The notes below the pieces were generated by a model. That model had not been told where the DNA came from and searched no databases. It was given only the letters and a program-made list of their open reading frames with translations. A stretch of 64,000 nt of DNA from Apostichopus japonicus (Eukaryota > Echinodermata > Holothuroidea > Aspidochirotida > Stichopodidae). This document shows, piece by piece, positions 1 to 10,880 of this stretch. The stretch spans positions 35,256,611 to 35,320,610 of the forward strand of contig NC_092576.1 of assembly GCF_037975245.1 (NCBI RefSeq). Direction: 5' to 3'. A program made the translations under genes and the position numbers. Within the stretch, counting starts at the first letter, position 1; every line of letters begins with the position of its first letter.

Positions 1-639
1 ATAAACAAAGGTGCAAGGTTATGACGGATTGATGAAAGTTGTTACCAATGAAAAAAAAAAACAGTTACATTTCGCTTAGAGGTTTTATTTATTTTGTATT
101 TTTGGGGTTTACCTGAGGATTATAGTACACATGCCGACTAACAATTATATACGTGACCGAGTCCTGCCCCCAGGTAATCATGTAACCTTGCCCCATATTT
201 GCACATTTCATATATGCCATAGTTTTGCCGGCCCGTTTGATGGCACTTTGCTTCTGGACCTCACAATTACTTACACCTTACCCCACATGACTAAAGGAAT
301 ACAGCTTGTTATGCTAAACATATTTATCTACTTGTAATCACAGGTCAATTTCCACTGATCGTTTGCTCCAAGTCTAAGCGAAAGTTGCAATTTATATCAT
401 CACACTGAGCGTGTTCAATCGTTCGCGGTGTGAGAATTATACGGTCGTGTTTACTATACTCATTCATCCCAACTGCTTCATTTCAATGAAATTTAAAAAA
501 AAAAATCATCATTTGTTTTCAAGCCAGAAACGTATCAAAAAAATATCCTAACAATAGGCAAATCTTCAGTCTTAATCAACAAAGGCAGCGACTGATACGA
601 CCACTAAATACTAAACGAAACTAGCGAGAGAACAATTGA
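1..639. other. non-coding stretch, nothing recognised
   Basis: AT-rich sequence with short A runs. I see no coding exon, RNA gene or repeat boundary here. It lies just downstream of the minus-strand beta-lactamase-like terminal exon, so it may contain that gene's former 3' untranslated region. Confidence 0.5.
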
Positions 640-822
640 TTAATTTCGGTGGCAGTTATCCACCACTCTGAGTACACTCTTTTGCAACATTTTGAATCGA
701 GGGTCATCCACCTGCATTCCTAAAGGTGACATATATCGACTAACAAAGCCATAACTGAGTTGATTGTCAGGGTCGGCGTAGGTTACTTGACCTTCAGCGC
801 GAGGTGAACCAAAGAGATTTCC
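640..822 (-). pseudogene. C-terminal exon of a beta-lactamase-like serine hydrolase (relic or partial gene)
   Basis: Read on the minus strand, a pyrimidine-rich tract and an AG acceptor at 824-823 are followed by an in-frame exon ending in a stop at 640. Its product contains GSPRAEGQVTYADP, then LSYGFVSRYMSP and DDPRFKMLQKSV. This matches the C-terminal block of the beta-lactamase-related (class C / LACTB-like) hydrolase family, where a Gly-rich stretch, an 'ADP' motif and a final helix end the fold. The upstream methionine of the open frame lies in the intron and is not the start. A second fragment of the same family lies at 1840-1975. The roughly 180 residues expected between the two are not visible in the 1 kb that separates them, so the locus is probably broken. 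An alternative is a living gene with very small middle exons that I failed to see. Confidence 0.6.
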
Positions 823-1839
823 CTTTTGTAAAAGACGTGCACAAACAAGTTGAAAAGACAAATATGTGTATCCCCAAACGGTTCACATATTAATGCAACT
901 GTGTGAGTTCAGTATTTATTCATTAGGTTAATGCGTTAAGTTCATGCTATAAAAAAAAACAAGAGTGACAACTTTTGTCATTAAGGGAAGAGATGAATTG
1001 ATTTGAGTTCACCGTAACATGAATTCATCAAAATTCATTGAACGACAACTCGTTGAAATGACTGTTAGTTAGAGTTGAATTTTATCGATTACAAGTAACA
1101 CACTGACATCCAAGTTAGTATTAACTGCAGCAATATTTCTTCCTTATGGTATCACGAGCACTACCCATTTTCATCTCTGAAAGTTGATATCCTTAGCTTG
1201 ATACTTTTAAATCTATATCACGATGGAAAAGCTATACATCGGTAAATATGTCAGAACACACAATATACTCCTTTATCTCATATCGAAGGGTTAGTATTAA
1301 TTTGTGACTTGAAATTGGTAAAAAAAAACACCTACTTCAGAACTATGTATACCTACATTTATTCCCTATGGTATCACGTGCATTGCCCATTTTCATATCA
1401 TTGGTAGGCCATTGACATAGATTCTCATTGGATTTTTTTGGTGAATTTCGTACGTTTGGAAGTTATCGTCTAGAATAATAATGATGGTGCTGAATTGGTA
1501 AAGAATTGAGCCATCTTTTAATGCAGACAATATATGCTGACATAACTGCTAGGACGATCACCATCTTTGTTATACATTGTCAGAAAACCTTAACCTTAAA
1601 TACTCATAAAATGAAGACAAATGTAATCAATCGAAACAAATTTGTTAACCCGAAAATGGGAACTTTAATGTGTAGGCGTTTTAAAAAGCTATCAGGTTGT
1701 ATCGAGACTTAGCTATATATTGATGTAAGTTAAAACGTTATATTTTGATGAAAAAAAACCCAATACATATACCTAAGATACATTTCCAGCTATAAATGAT
1801 TACAAAGAATGCAATTAATTTTGCTATCATTCTGCGTAT
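823..1839. other. spacer between the two beta-lactamase-like fragments; short dispersed repeat
   Basis: No exon supplying the missing middle of the hydrolase is visible on the minus strand. Two related stretches, about 1137-1190 and 1358-1410, share the words CTATGGTATCACG and CCCATTTTCAT. They look like two pieces of a small dispersed or tandem repeat. Confidence 0.4.
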
Positions 1840-1975
1840 CTCGTGTTCTTGAAGTTGCTCCACAGTTATCTGGTATTTTCCATGTTGAGCAAACTCTGGC
1901 CAGTAGTGCGCCATAGGTTTTACAAAGTTATTGAAACCTCGATCTGCCAGCATTCCAATGGTAATCGCAGCCAGA
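1840..1975 (-). pseudogene. middle exon of a beta-lactamase-like serine hydrolase, donor site not found
   Basis: After an acceptor (CACAAAG, AG at 1977-1976) the minus-strand frame reads SLAAITIGMLADRGF, then PMAHYWPEFAQHGKY and ITVEQLQEHE. Family members read roughly 'AMLADRGLLDYxxPVAxYWPEFAxNGKxxITVxxLLSHxAGL'. The match is clear up to about 1840. There the expected 'SHxAGL' is replaced by EHE followed by unrelated residues, and no GT donor sits at the expected place. The Ser-x-x-Lys nucleophile motif would lie on the preceding exon, which I could not find. Together with the terminal exon at 640-822 this suggests a decayed or rearranged hydrolase gene. Animals have native genes of this family, so recent bacterial transfer is not needed. 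Confidence 0.55.
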
Positions 1976-4900
1976 CTTTGTGATAGAAACGAAGGTGAAT
2001 CAGCGAAAACGTATTCTTTAATCCAAACAAATTCACTGCATATGAACATTCTATGACTACAAAGGGTGTAAGTTGAAATTATATTTGGTATTTGAAGTAT
2101 CACGCTGAAGTTGCTAGATAAGAATATTGACAACCATTGCAAACTTTTTGTTCCCGAAACACTGCCATCAACGTGCCTTCTCTCCAGCATCTGCATAAAA
2201 CCAGCCCAGAAATCAACGACCTAAAACAGCGAACGCTGATTCTGCCTCTTTGTTATCTCATATTTCTTCATAGTTAATCACTGACAGAGAAATTCCTTCT
2301 TAGATCTGAGGGTCTATTTTTCATCTGAAATTGAGTCATTGTATGACTAAAAGGATATAATTTGGAATAAGACTGTATGGATCATACGAATACTGCTTTT
2401 AAAAGAACACTCAAGTCGGCATATTTATCACCATCCCCATCTAATATAAAGATAATAAATAAAACAAACTGAAACATAGAAGAACGAATTTATTTGATGG
2501 GTATTATGTTACAAAACTTCACTTTGACATCCAATGATAATCATGGTCAGAGACGTAACGAAATGTCGTTTAAAGAATGCGTTGACAATTTTTTATCAGA
2601 TTTATAAAGCGTGTTATTGCATATTTCAAGCTGAAATGTGTTAATATATTGATAGTATAGGCTACATGTACTCAATAGTGTCTGTCTCTTCATTGTTTAA
2701 TCTAAGAGTTATTCCTTAAAGGAACACTTACTTAAATGCAATATAATTCATGAAGTGAGACTGAACTTTCATGCCAATGACGGGTGACTATGATGCACAA
2801 AAAAAAAAACGGACGATGTTAAGTGTTTCATCAGTCTCTGTGCACTTAACCGCACAGAAATAAAGCAGCTCGAAGTAACTTTTCTGACAGTAACGTATGT
2901 GCTTGAAAGCGTGAAGATTAGAAACACCTTGCAGTTTGACAGCTCGACAGAAACTTATGTTAGTCGTATTCGTAAATTATAATGATAACTGTGCACATAT
3001 ATAAACCTGTTTTTAAACCATGACTTACCATGCAAAAATAAAGTTTGCAGCTTGTTTACGGTATAAGGTATAATACTCCTATACAGCCATTTGTATAGGC
3101 CTACGCCGCGAAGTTGTTCAAATCAATTAAAATTGTATTTAACTGAGGACTATTTAAGTCAAAATAAACAATCATTTATGATGTCGGGCACAAACACGTC
3201 ACTTACTGTGACTTTTGCAGTAGCGCATGACCTACAAGTCTGCAAGGCTTTATACCGAATGCTAGTTTTCGCTACGAAGGTGACTTTCTTCTTTCTGATT
3301 GCACAATTTGCACAACGGATCAGTGTTTTTTCTTTATTCAACAGCCTAAAACTTAGATCGTGCCTTACTATATAATGATTTAATTGTTACAAGAACACAT
3401 ATAAAGGCGATACATAATTTTTAACAATGAAGCTTAACGTCCATGTTATTAGTGTGTTCTAAAGTGTATCTGTTTATTTCAAAACATTTCTTTGATTTGC
3501 AACGTTTAGGCACATATGTAATTTACAGCGCTACATATGTTCAGTCTGCTATTTGACATCAGTTCACGGAATTCAGAAAACGAAATCTTGCATCTCACAT
3601 TACAGTGTTGTTGATAACCATGCGTGTCTGATGTTTTCCCTGACACATATTTACATCTAGTGTATGCATTGTCATTTTTTTACCTAAATGACCATGCATG
3701 CATAGTTTTGCTTTCCGCCTGCAATGAACTCGTAACACCGTGCGCTATGTGTCAAAACAACAAGTTTATTGTCGACAAAATTAGTTGTTAGCGTATACTG
3801 AGCATCTTCAAATGAATTTTCAACCCCAGCATGTTCAAAAATTATACATTTTCGCAGGTTACCAGTGCCCTGCTTGTCTATATCAGTACTCTACGTGGGA
3901 AATTGAAACACGGCAATTGAACGAATGGAAGCTAGGCATAACTATAATCTTACTAATATCGGTCATGCAGAGTTTATTGAACTAATTTAACATACTAACC
4001 AACTTGAAATACAGTCACTCCGGTTACTATTATAAATTTACCGGAATATGTCTTTCACTTCCTCAAATCCCGGAACTACGGTACCAAATATTTTGAGTAC
4101 AGGACTCGTTTTCCCGAGGTACGCTGGAATAATCAAACAAATAATAACTGTCGTTACGGCCACTTGTACTGCATGGCTGAAGAAAGTCTGACGGTATACA
4201 ACCTACAATTGGATCCTCAACTGTTAGATACATAGGCCTTAACGTACGTTGCTTTTTAATCGTGAATGATTTTACTGAGAGTATTGAGCAGGTTTCCGTA
4301 ACTGTATCCCCTTCGAACCCCCTGTGAATGTCAGAGTTGTCTTCGAACCCCCCAACTATTCGAGACACGATCTGAGTCATTATTATATTATAATACTCAT
4401 AACAGTGCTTCGTAAAAGATCAAGTTCATAGTATAATATTGTAATCATAAAAAACGTCTGTCTCATAAATCAGTTATTTATCTCGTGCACGGATATATGG
4501 TACGGTACTATGGCAACACATGTGTATGGAACACGAAAAGAGTTTGTCGATATGTACGACTTTGTACATTACTAAGTTATATGATTTATCAGATTTTAGT
4601 ACTCTAGCTTTGACTCTTAGAAAGGTCTCACGAACCCCTTGGGATGGACTCACGTACCCAGTTAGGGAATCCCTGGTATATATAGCAAATTAATTACCAC
4701 TGTCCAGTACATGTTTAGCCGTGGATATGCTCAAATATCTCATAACACAGACCCTTCTGGTGTCAGTGTGGAAAGCAATGTTGGTGCAGGTCAATACGTT
4801 TATGCTTCTATGACGTTCTGTATAGTAACGGAAACACTTCTAATAGTAAATACGAGTTCTCGGGCATCGCCACACGCGTTATCAGTAAAGATTCTGACCT

Positions 4901-5540
4901 CGTGAACTACATTATCTTCAAGATCAGTGACGTCATACAGACTTTGAACTTTCTCGGTGTTGCTGTACGAAACGAAAGTGGTAATTGCAGTCGAAATCTT
5001 TGAATGTGGTAAGGTCAAGGAATCGTTCCTGTTTCTTTCTTAGTGATTGAAGCTACAAATGTACGATCTGGAGGAAAGTTCAGAAACAAAATATACATAC
5101 GGGGTTAATAACGTGTAGATACATAGTCACACACAGTGCTCAATTCCGTCAAGAAAATGACGAAAATTTATTTTACATATCTAGCGAGTGAACATAAAAA
5201 ACCCACGGAAGAATCTTGAATACAGAAGACACAATTTCAGGATGTTATTTACGTTGTCCATGCTCTAGAACGAATATTTACAGTTGTTTTCTGACCGTAT
5301 GGAATCAAAAGGGTCTCGGATAGGTGTAACAGAATGGTGATTGTTAACTACGTCATAGGCAATTTTACATAGTAAACAGTATGTCACAAAAAGGATAATT
5401 TTTTAATGACTACATGTTATCTCGGAAATTATTAACATCACACGTTAACGCACTGCCAACGAAAGATTTTGTAGCCAGCTTACATTACAATGGCGATTTA
5501 GGACTTGTTGCAATTACAAGGGTGAAAGGCTCCTAACAAC
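1976..5540. other. mostly non-coding; two unassigned minus-strand open frames
   Basis: No recognisable gene. Two minus-strand frames have protein-like composition without a family I can name. One at 4063-4380 has an extracellular-looking Cys/Asn-rich stretch including IVGCIPSDFLQPCSTSGRN. One at 4800-5018 includes VHEVRIFTDNACGDARELVF. They could be exons of one secreted or membrane protein on the minus strand, but splice sites were not worked out and either could be chance. The rest is AT-rich with nothing recognised. Confidence 0.3.
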
Positions 5541-5548
5541 AAATCTCT

Positions 5549-5561
5549 CTCTCTCTCCACC
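5549..5561 (+). repeat. left copy of a 13-bp direct repeat bracketing the 30-kb interval
   Basis: CTCTCTCTCCACC lies 9 bp before the first GGTCTATGTGGGG motif. The same 13 bases occur in the same orientation at 35825-35837, just outside the motif cluster at the other end. This could be a target duplication or recombination-site remnant of an element between them. Because it is partly a CT microsatellite, chance identity is quite possible. Confidence 0.35.
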
Positions 5562-5570
5562 CCTTGCACT

Positions 5571-6695
5571 GGTCTATGTGGGGCCTGGCACTATTGCTTC
5601 TATATTAGGTGCGAATTTTCTGATTGGTCAGTGTGGGGATTCAATACTGCCATCTATTTAACAAAGTTTTTCAATATTGGTGCATGCAAGTAACTACCAA
5701 AAAAACTATACAGCTTATTAAAGCCTAAAAGAGGATGGTACTGCCCTTATCTACTTAAAAATATGGGAATTACATTAAATTTTGGTTCAAATTGGGTTAG
5801 ATAACCAAATCCCAGGGAATGCCATCTGCACATAGTAGGGTTTTTGCATTCCTGGGGCCTACAGTGCCATAACTAGAAATTATACAAAAAATCACTAAAA
5901 TTCATTAACTCCTTGATAAGGAGGGGAGCATTTATCATTCTTTGATATTCTTCATGGTTTCTTCACTATTCTTTTTTTAAAACTGGAGATATTTACCAAT
6001 ATATGCATTTTGATCATGGGGTGATGCATACCCACCTCAAACAGCAAATAAGGCTAATTTAAAAGATTTCCACTTTAACCAAACCATTACCAAAAACTGT
6101 CATTTAAAATGTTCTACACTTAGAAAATTATGTTCTTCATATGTCCAAGCAGTTTCAGCAAATTGCAATCAGTAACAAAAAAGTTATTGCAAGTTTCTGG
6201 GAGGTCATACTCCAATTTTTTACAATTGACAGTTATGGCAGGTATGGTCTATGTGGGGCATCTTCTAAATGCTAACAAATAACATGTAGGAATAAAAAGA
6301 AAGAAATAATTACATTTTAACATTTATATTAACATCTACTTTTACCCTCTATATAATATTTTACCATTCTATGCATAAAATTAGCAATTATACTAATTAT
6401 AGATATCCAGTTGGTCTATGTGGGGTTTGCACAATAGAAAACAATTTAACAATTTCTAACATATTCATTGAAACCTTTTGTTTTTCTCATATATGATTAA
6501 GCTAAAAGCATTTTAAATGTTCAAATTTAAAATTGTTAATTATTTAGTTTTTTTTAAAGTGAAAACTGGAAGGAGAGAGTTACATTCAATCATTGCACAT
6601 GAGTTCATGGTCTATTTGGGGTCATTATGAACTTCAAGTGGGGGCGCTCTTTGGTCCATGTGGGGTCTTTTTTGTTTTAAATGGTCTATTTGGGG
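5571..6695 (+). promoter_or_regulatory. left cluster of six GGTCTATGTGGGG-type motifs
   Basis: The 13-mer GGTCTATGTGGGG occurs at 5571-5583, 6246-6258 and 6413-6425. One-base variants with TTTGGGG occur at 6609-6621 and 6683-6695, and GGTCCATGTGGGG at 6653-6665. All six are in plus orientation. The first copy is flanked by GCACT on the left and CCTGGCACT on the right, and the outer right-hand copies have a similar frame (GCATT ... TTTGGCATT on the complementary strand). The intervening sequence is AT-rich and otherwise featureless. The same motif occurs mainly inverted at 35712-35796, so the two clusters look like subterminal protein-binding sites of one large element. Binding by the zinc-finger recombinase encoded between them is an inference. 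Confidence 0.6.
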
Positions 6696-6885
6696 TCTTT
6701 TAAATGAGGATAAATTATGGGGTGATGGGTACATGAGTGTGTGGGGGGGGGGGTGCTTGTGCACACCTCTAGTAAACACTCTGCAGGGCTACGCCACTGG
6801 ACATCTTGGGTAAGGGTGCAGGACTCTTTATAAACAATTGTATACTAATAAGTGTTGTATTCAGTTGCATAGCTGTGGGTTTAGC
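6696..6885. other. G-run-containing spacer before the satellite array
   Basis: A short stretch with a run of about 12 G near 6743 and a GTGCTTGTGCACAC palindrome-like word. It leads into the tandem array and has no gene. Confidence 0.4.
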
Positions 6886-9800
6886 AAATACATGAAGGGT
6901 TGAACAACTAAAACCAGCAGTAGTTCACTGATGAAGGGTATGATGGCTCATTAACAGCCCAACTTTTGGAAGCTTCCTCATTGAAATAACTATAGTGGGG
7001 GGGGGGGGTTGCATGCACCCCTTACATACAGAAATTTAGGATTATATATGTGCAAACAACTACCAGCAGTAGTTCACTGATGAAGGGTATGATGGCTCAT
7101 TAATGGCCCAGCTTTTGGTAGCTTCCTCATTGAAATCACTATAGTGAGGGGGGGGGGGGGGGTGTTGCATGCACCCCTTACATACAGAAATTAAGGATCA
7201 TATATGCAAACAACTACCAGCAGTAGTTTACTGATGAAGGTTATGATGGCTCATTAACGGCCCAGCTTTTGGTAGCTTCATCATTGAAATCACTATAGTG
7301 AGGGGGGGGGGGTTGCATGCACCCCCTTACATACAGAAATTTAGGATTATATATGTGCAAACAACTACCAGCAGTAGTTTACTGATGAAGGGTGTGATGG
7401 CTCATTAACGGCCCAGCCTTTAATTGATAGCTTCCTCATTGAAATCACTATAGTGAGGGCGGGGGGGTGTTGCATGCACCCCCTTACATACAGAAATTAA
7501 GGATCATATATGCAAACAACTACCAGCAGTAGTTTACTGATGAAGGGTATGATGGCTCATTAACGGCCCAGCTTTTGGTAGCTTCCTCATTGAAATCACT
7601 ATAGTGAGGGCGGGGGGGTGTTGCATGCACCCCTTACATACAGAAATTAAGGATCATATATGCAAACAACTACCAGCAGTAGTTTACTGATGAAGGGTAT
7701 GATGGCTCATTAACGGCCCAGCTTTTGGTAGCTTCCTCATTGAAATCACTATAGTGAGGGCGGGGGGGGGGGGGTTGCATGCACCCCTTACATACAGAAA
7801 TTTAGGATTATATATGCAAACAACTACCAGCAGTAGTTTACTGATGAAGGGTATGATGGCTCATTAACGGCCCAGCCTTTGATAGCTTCCTCATTGAAAT
7901 CACTATAGTGAGGGCGGGGGGGGGGGTTGCATGCACCCCTTACATACAGAAATTAAGGATCATATATGCAAACAACTACCAGCAGTAGTTTACTGATGAA
8001 GGGTATGATGGCTCATTAACGGCCCAGCTTTTGGTAGCTTCCTCATTGAAATCACTATAGTGAGGGCGGGGGGGGGGGGGGGTGTTGCATGCACCCCTTA
8101 CATACAGAAATTTAGGATTATATATGCAAACAACTACCAGCAGTAGTTTACTGATGAAGGGTATGATGGCTCATTAATGGCCCAGCCTTTGATAGCTTCC
8201 TCATTGAAATCACTATAGTGAGGGCGGGGGGGGGGGGGGTTGCATGCACCCCCTTACATACAGAAATTAAGGATTATATAAGCAAACAACTACCAGCAGT
8301 AGTTTACTGATGAAGGGTATGATGGCTCATTAACGGCCCAGCTTTTGGTAGCTTCCTCATTGAAATCACTATAGTGAGGGGGGGGTGTTGCATGCACCCC
8401 CTTACATACAGAAATTTAGGATTATATATGTGCAAACAACTACCAGCAGTAGTTTACTGATGAAGGGTATGATGGCTCATTAACGGCCCAGCTTTTGGTA
8501 GCTTCCTCATTGAAATCACTATAGTGAGGGCGGGGGGGGGGGTGTTGCATGCACCCCTTACATACAGAAATTTAGGATTATATATGCAAACAACTACCAG
8601 CAGTAGTTTACTGATGAAGGGTATGATGGCTCATTAACGGCCCAGCTTTTGGTAGCTTCCTCATTGAAATCACTATAGTGAGGGCGGGGGGAGGGGTGTT
8701 GCATGCACCCCCTTACATACAGAAATTTAGGATTATATATGCAAACAACTACCAGCAGTAGTTTACTGATGAAGGGTGTGATGGCTCATTAACGGCCCAG
8801 CTTTTGGTAGCTTCCTCATTGAAATCACTATAGTGAGTGGGGGGGGGGGGTGTTGCATGCACCCCCTTACATACAGAAATTTAGGATTATATATATGCAA
8901 ACAACTACCAGCAGTGGTTCACTGATGAAGGGTATGATGGCTCATTAACGGCCCAGCTTTTGGTAGCTTCCTCATTGAAATCACTATAGTGAGTGGGGGG
9001 GGGGTGTTGCATGCACCCCCTTACATACAGAAATTTAGGATTATATATATGCAAACAACTACCAGCAGTGGTTCACTGATGAAGGGTATGATGGCTCATT
9101 AACGGCCCAGCTTTTGGTAGCTTCCTCATTGAAATCACTATAGTGAGGGCGGGGGGAGGGTTGTTGCATGCACCCCCTTACATACAGAAATTTAGGATTA
9201 TATATGCAAACAACTACCAGCAGTAGTTTACTGATGAAGGGTGTGATGGCTCATTAACGGCCCAGCTTTTGGTAGCTTCCTCATTGAAATCACTATAGTG
9301 AGTGGGGGGGGGGGGTGTTGCATGCACCCCCTTACATACAGAAATTTAGGATTATATATATGCAAACAACTACCAGCAGTGGTTTACTGATGAAGGGTAT
9401 GATGGCTCATTAACGGCCCAGCTTTTGGTAACTTCCTCATTGAAATCACTATAGTGAGGGGGGGGGGGGTGTTGCATGCACCCCCTTACATACAGAAATT
9501 TAGGATTATATATGCAAACAACTACCAGCAGTAGTTTACTGATGAAGGGTATGATGGCTCATTAACGGCCCAGCTTTTGGTAGCTTCCTCATTGAAATCA
9601 CTATAGTGAGGGGGGGGGTGTTGCATGCACCCCCTTACATACAGAAATTTAGGATTATATATGTGCAAACAACTACCAGCAGTAGTTTACTGATGAAGGG
9701 TATGATGGCTCATTAACGGCCCAGCCTTTGATAGCTTCCTCATTGAAATCACTATAGTGAGGGCGGGGGGGGGGGGTTGCATGCACCCCCTTACATACAG

Positions 9801-10880
9801 AAATTTAGGATTATATATGCAAACAACTACCAGCAGTAGTTTACTGATGAAGGGTATGATGGCTCATTAACGGCCCAGCTTTTGGTAGCTTCCTCATTGA
9901 AATCACTATAGTGAGGGGGGGGGGGGTGTTGCATGCACCCCCTTACATACAGAAATTTAGGATTATATATGTGCAAACAACTACCAGCAGTAGTTTACTG
10001 ATGAAGGGTATGATGGCTCATTAACGGCCCAGCTTTTGGTAGCTTCCTCATTGAAATCACTATAGTGAGTGGGGGGGGGGGTGTTGCATGCACCCCCTTA
10101 CATACAGAAATTTAGGATTATATATATGCAAACAACTACCAGCAGTGGTTCACTGATGAAGGGTATGATGGCTCATTAACGGCCCAGCTTTTGGTAGCTT
10201 CCTCATTGAAATCACTATAGTGAGTGGGGGGGGTGTGTTGCATGCACCCCCTTACATACAGAAATTTAGGATTATATATATGCAAACAACTACCAGCAGT
10301 GGTTTACTGATGAAGGGTATGATGGCTCATTAACGGCCCAGCTTTTGGTAACTTCCTCATTGAAATCACTATAGTGAGGGGGGGGGGGGTGTTGCATGCA
10401 CCCCCTTACATACAGAAATTTAGGATTATATATGTGCAAACAACTACCTGCAGTAGTTTACTGATGAAGGGTATGATGGCTCATTAATGGCCCAGCCTTT
10501 GATAGCTTCCTCATTGAAATCACTATAGTGAGGGCGGGGGGGGGGGGTTGCATGCACCCCCTTACATACAGAAATTTAGGATTATATATGCAAACAACTA
10601 CCAGCAGTAGTTTACTGATGAAGGGTATGATGGCTCATTAACGGCCCAGCTTTTGGTAGCTTCCTCATTGAAATCACTATAGTGAGGGGGGGGTGTTGCA
10701 TGCACCCCCTTACATACAGAAATTTAGGATTATATATGTGCAAACAACTACCAGCAGTAGTTTACTGATGAAGGGTATGATGGCTCATTAACGGCCCAGC
10801 TTTTGGTAACTTCCTCATTGAAATCACTATAGTGGGGGGGGGGGGTTGCATGCACCCCCTTACATACAGAAAGTTAGGAT
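6886..10880 (+). repeat. satellite array, about 26 units of roughly 153 bp
   Basis: The unit is anchored by ACTACCAGCAGTAGTTTACT. It recurs near 6921, 7062, 7215, 7367, 7521 and so on up to 10748, which gives 26 units averaging about 153 bp. Each unit contains TGATGAAGGGTATGATGGCT, then CGGCCCAGCTTTTGGTAGC. Next come the 12-bp palindrome TCACTATAGTGA, a G run of 7-17 bases that varies between units, and TGCATGCA followed by CACCCC. The G run and the following CACCCC can form a hairpin in each unit. Variants (GTAGTTTACT versus GTGGTTCACT; TTTTGG versus TTTGATAG) recur in blocks, as in arrays that spread by unequal exchange. No coding frame is maintained. The array sits near the left end of the motif-bracketed interval. 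Confidence 0.95.

Noticed and set aside
640-861. A 73-codon single-exon gene starting at the first ATG of the frame
   Set aside because: The first 13 codons lie in a pyrimidine-rich intron before a good acceptor. Family resemblance begins only after it.
6886-10880. Hammerhead-like core words (CTGATGA and, about 50 bases later, GAAA) in every satellite unit
   Set aside because: The sequence between them does not form a helix II next to the core, and no cleavage triplet with a matching helix I was found.
6886-10880. CACTATAG in each satellite unit resembles part of the T7 promoter
   Set aside because: It is just half of the palindrome TCACTATAGTGA. The upstream part of a T7-type promoter is absent and there is no phage context.
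6886-10880. Regular array considered as a CRISPR array
   Set aside because: Units of about 153 bp are repeated in full with no unique spacers, the genome is eukaryotic and no cas genes are present.
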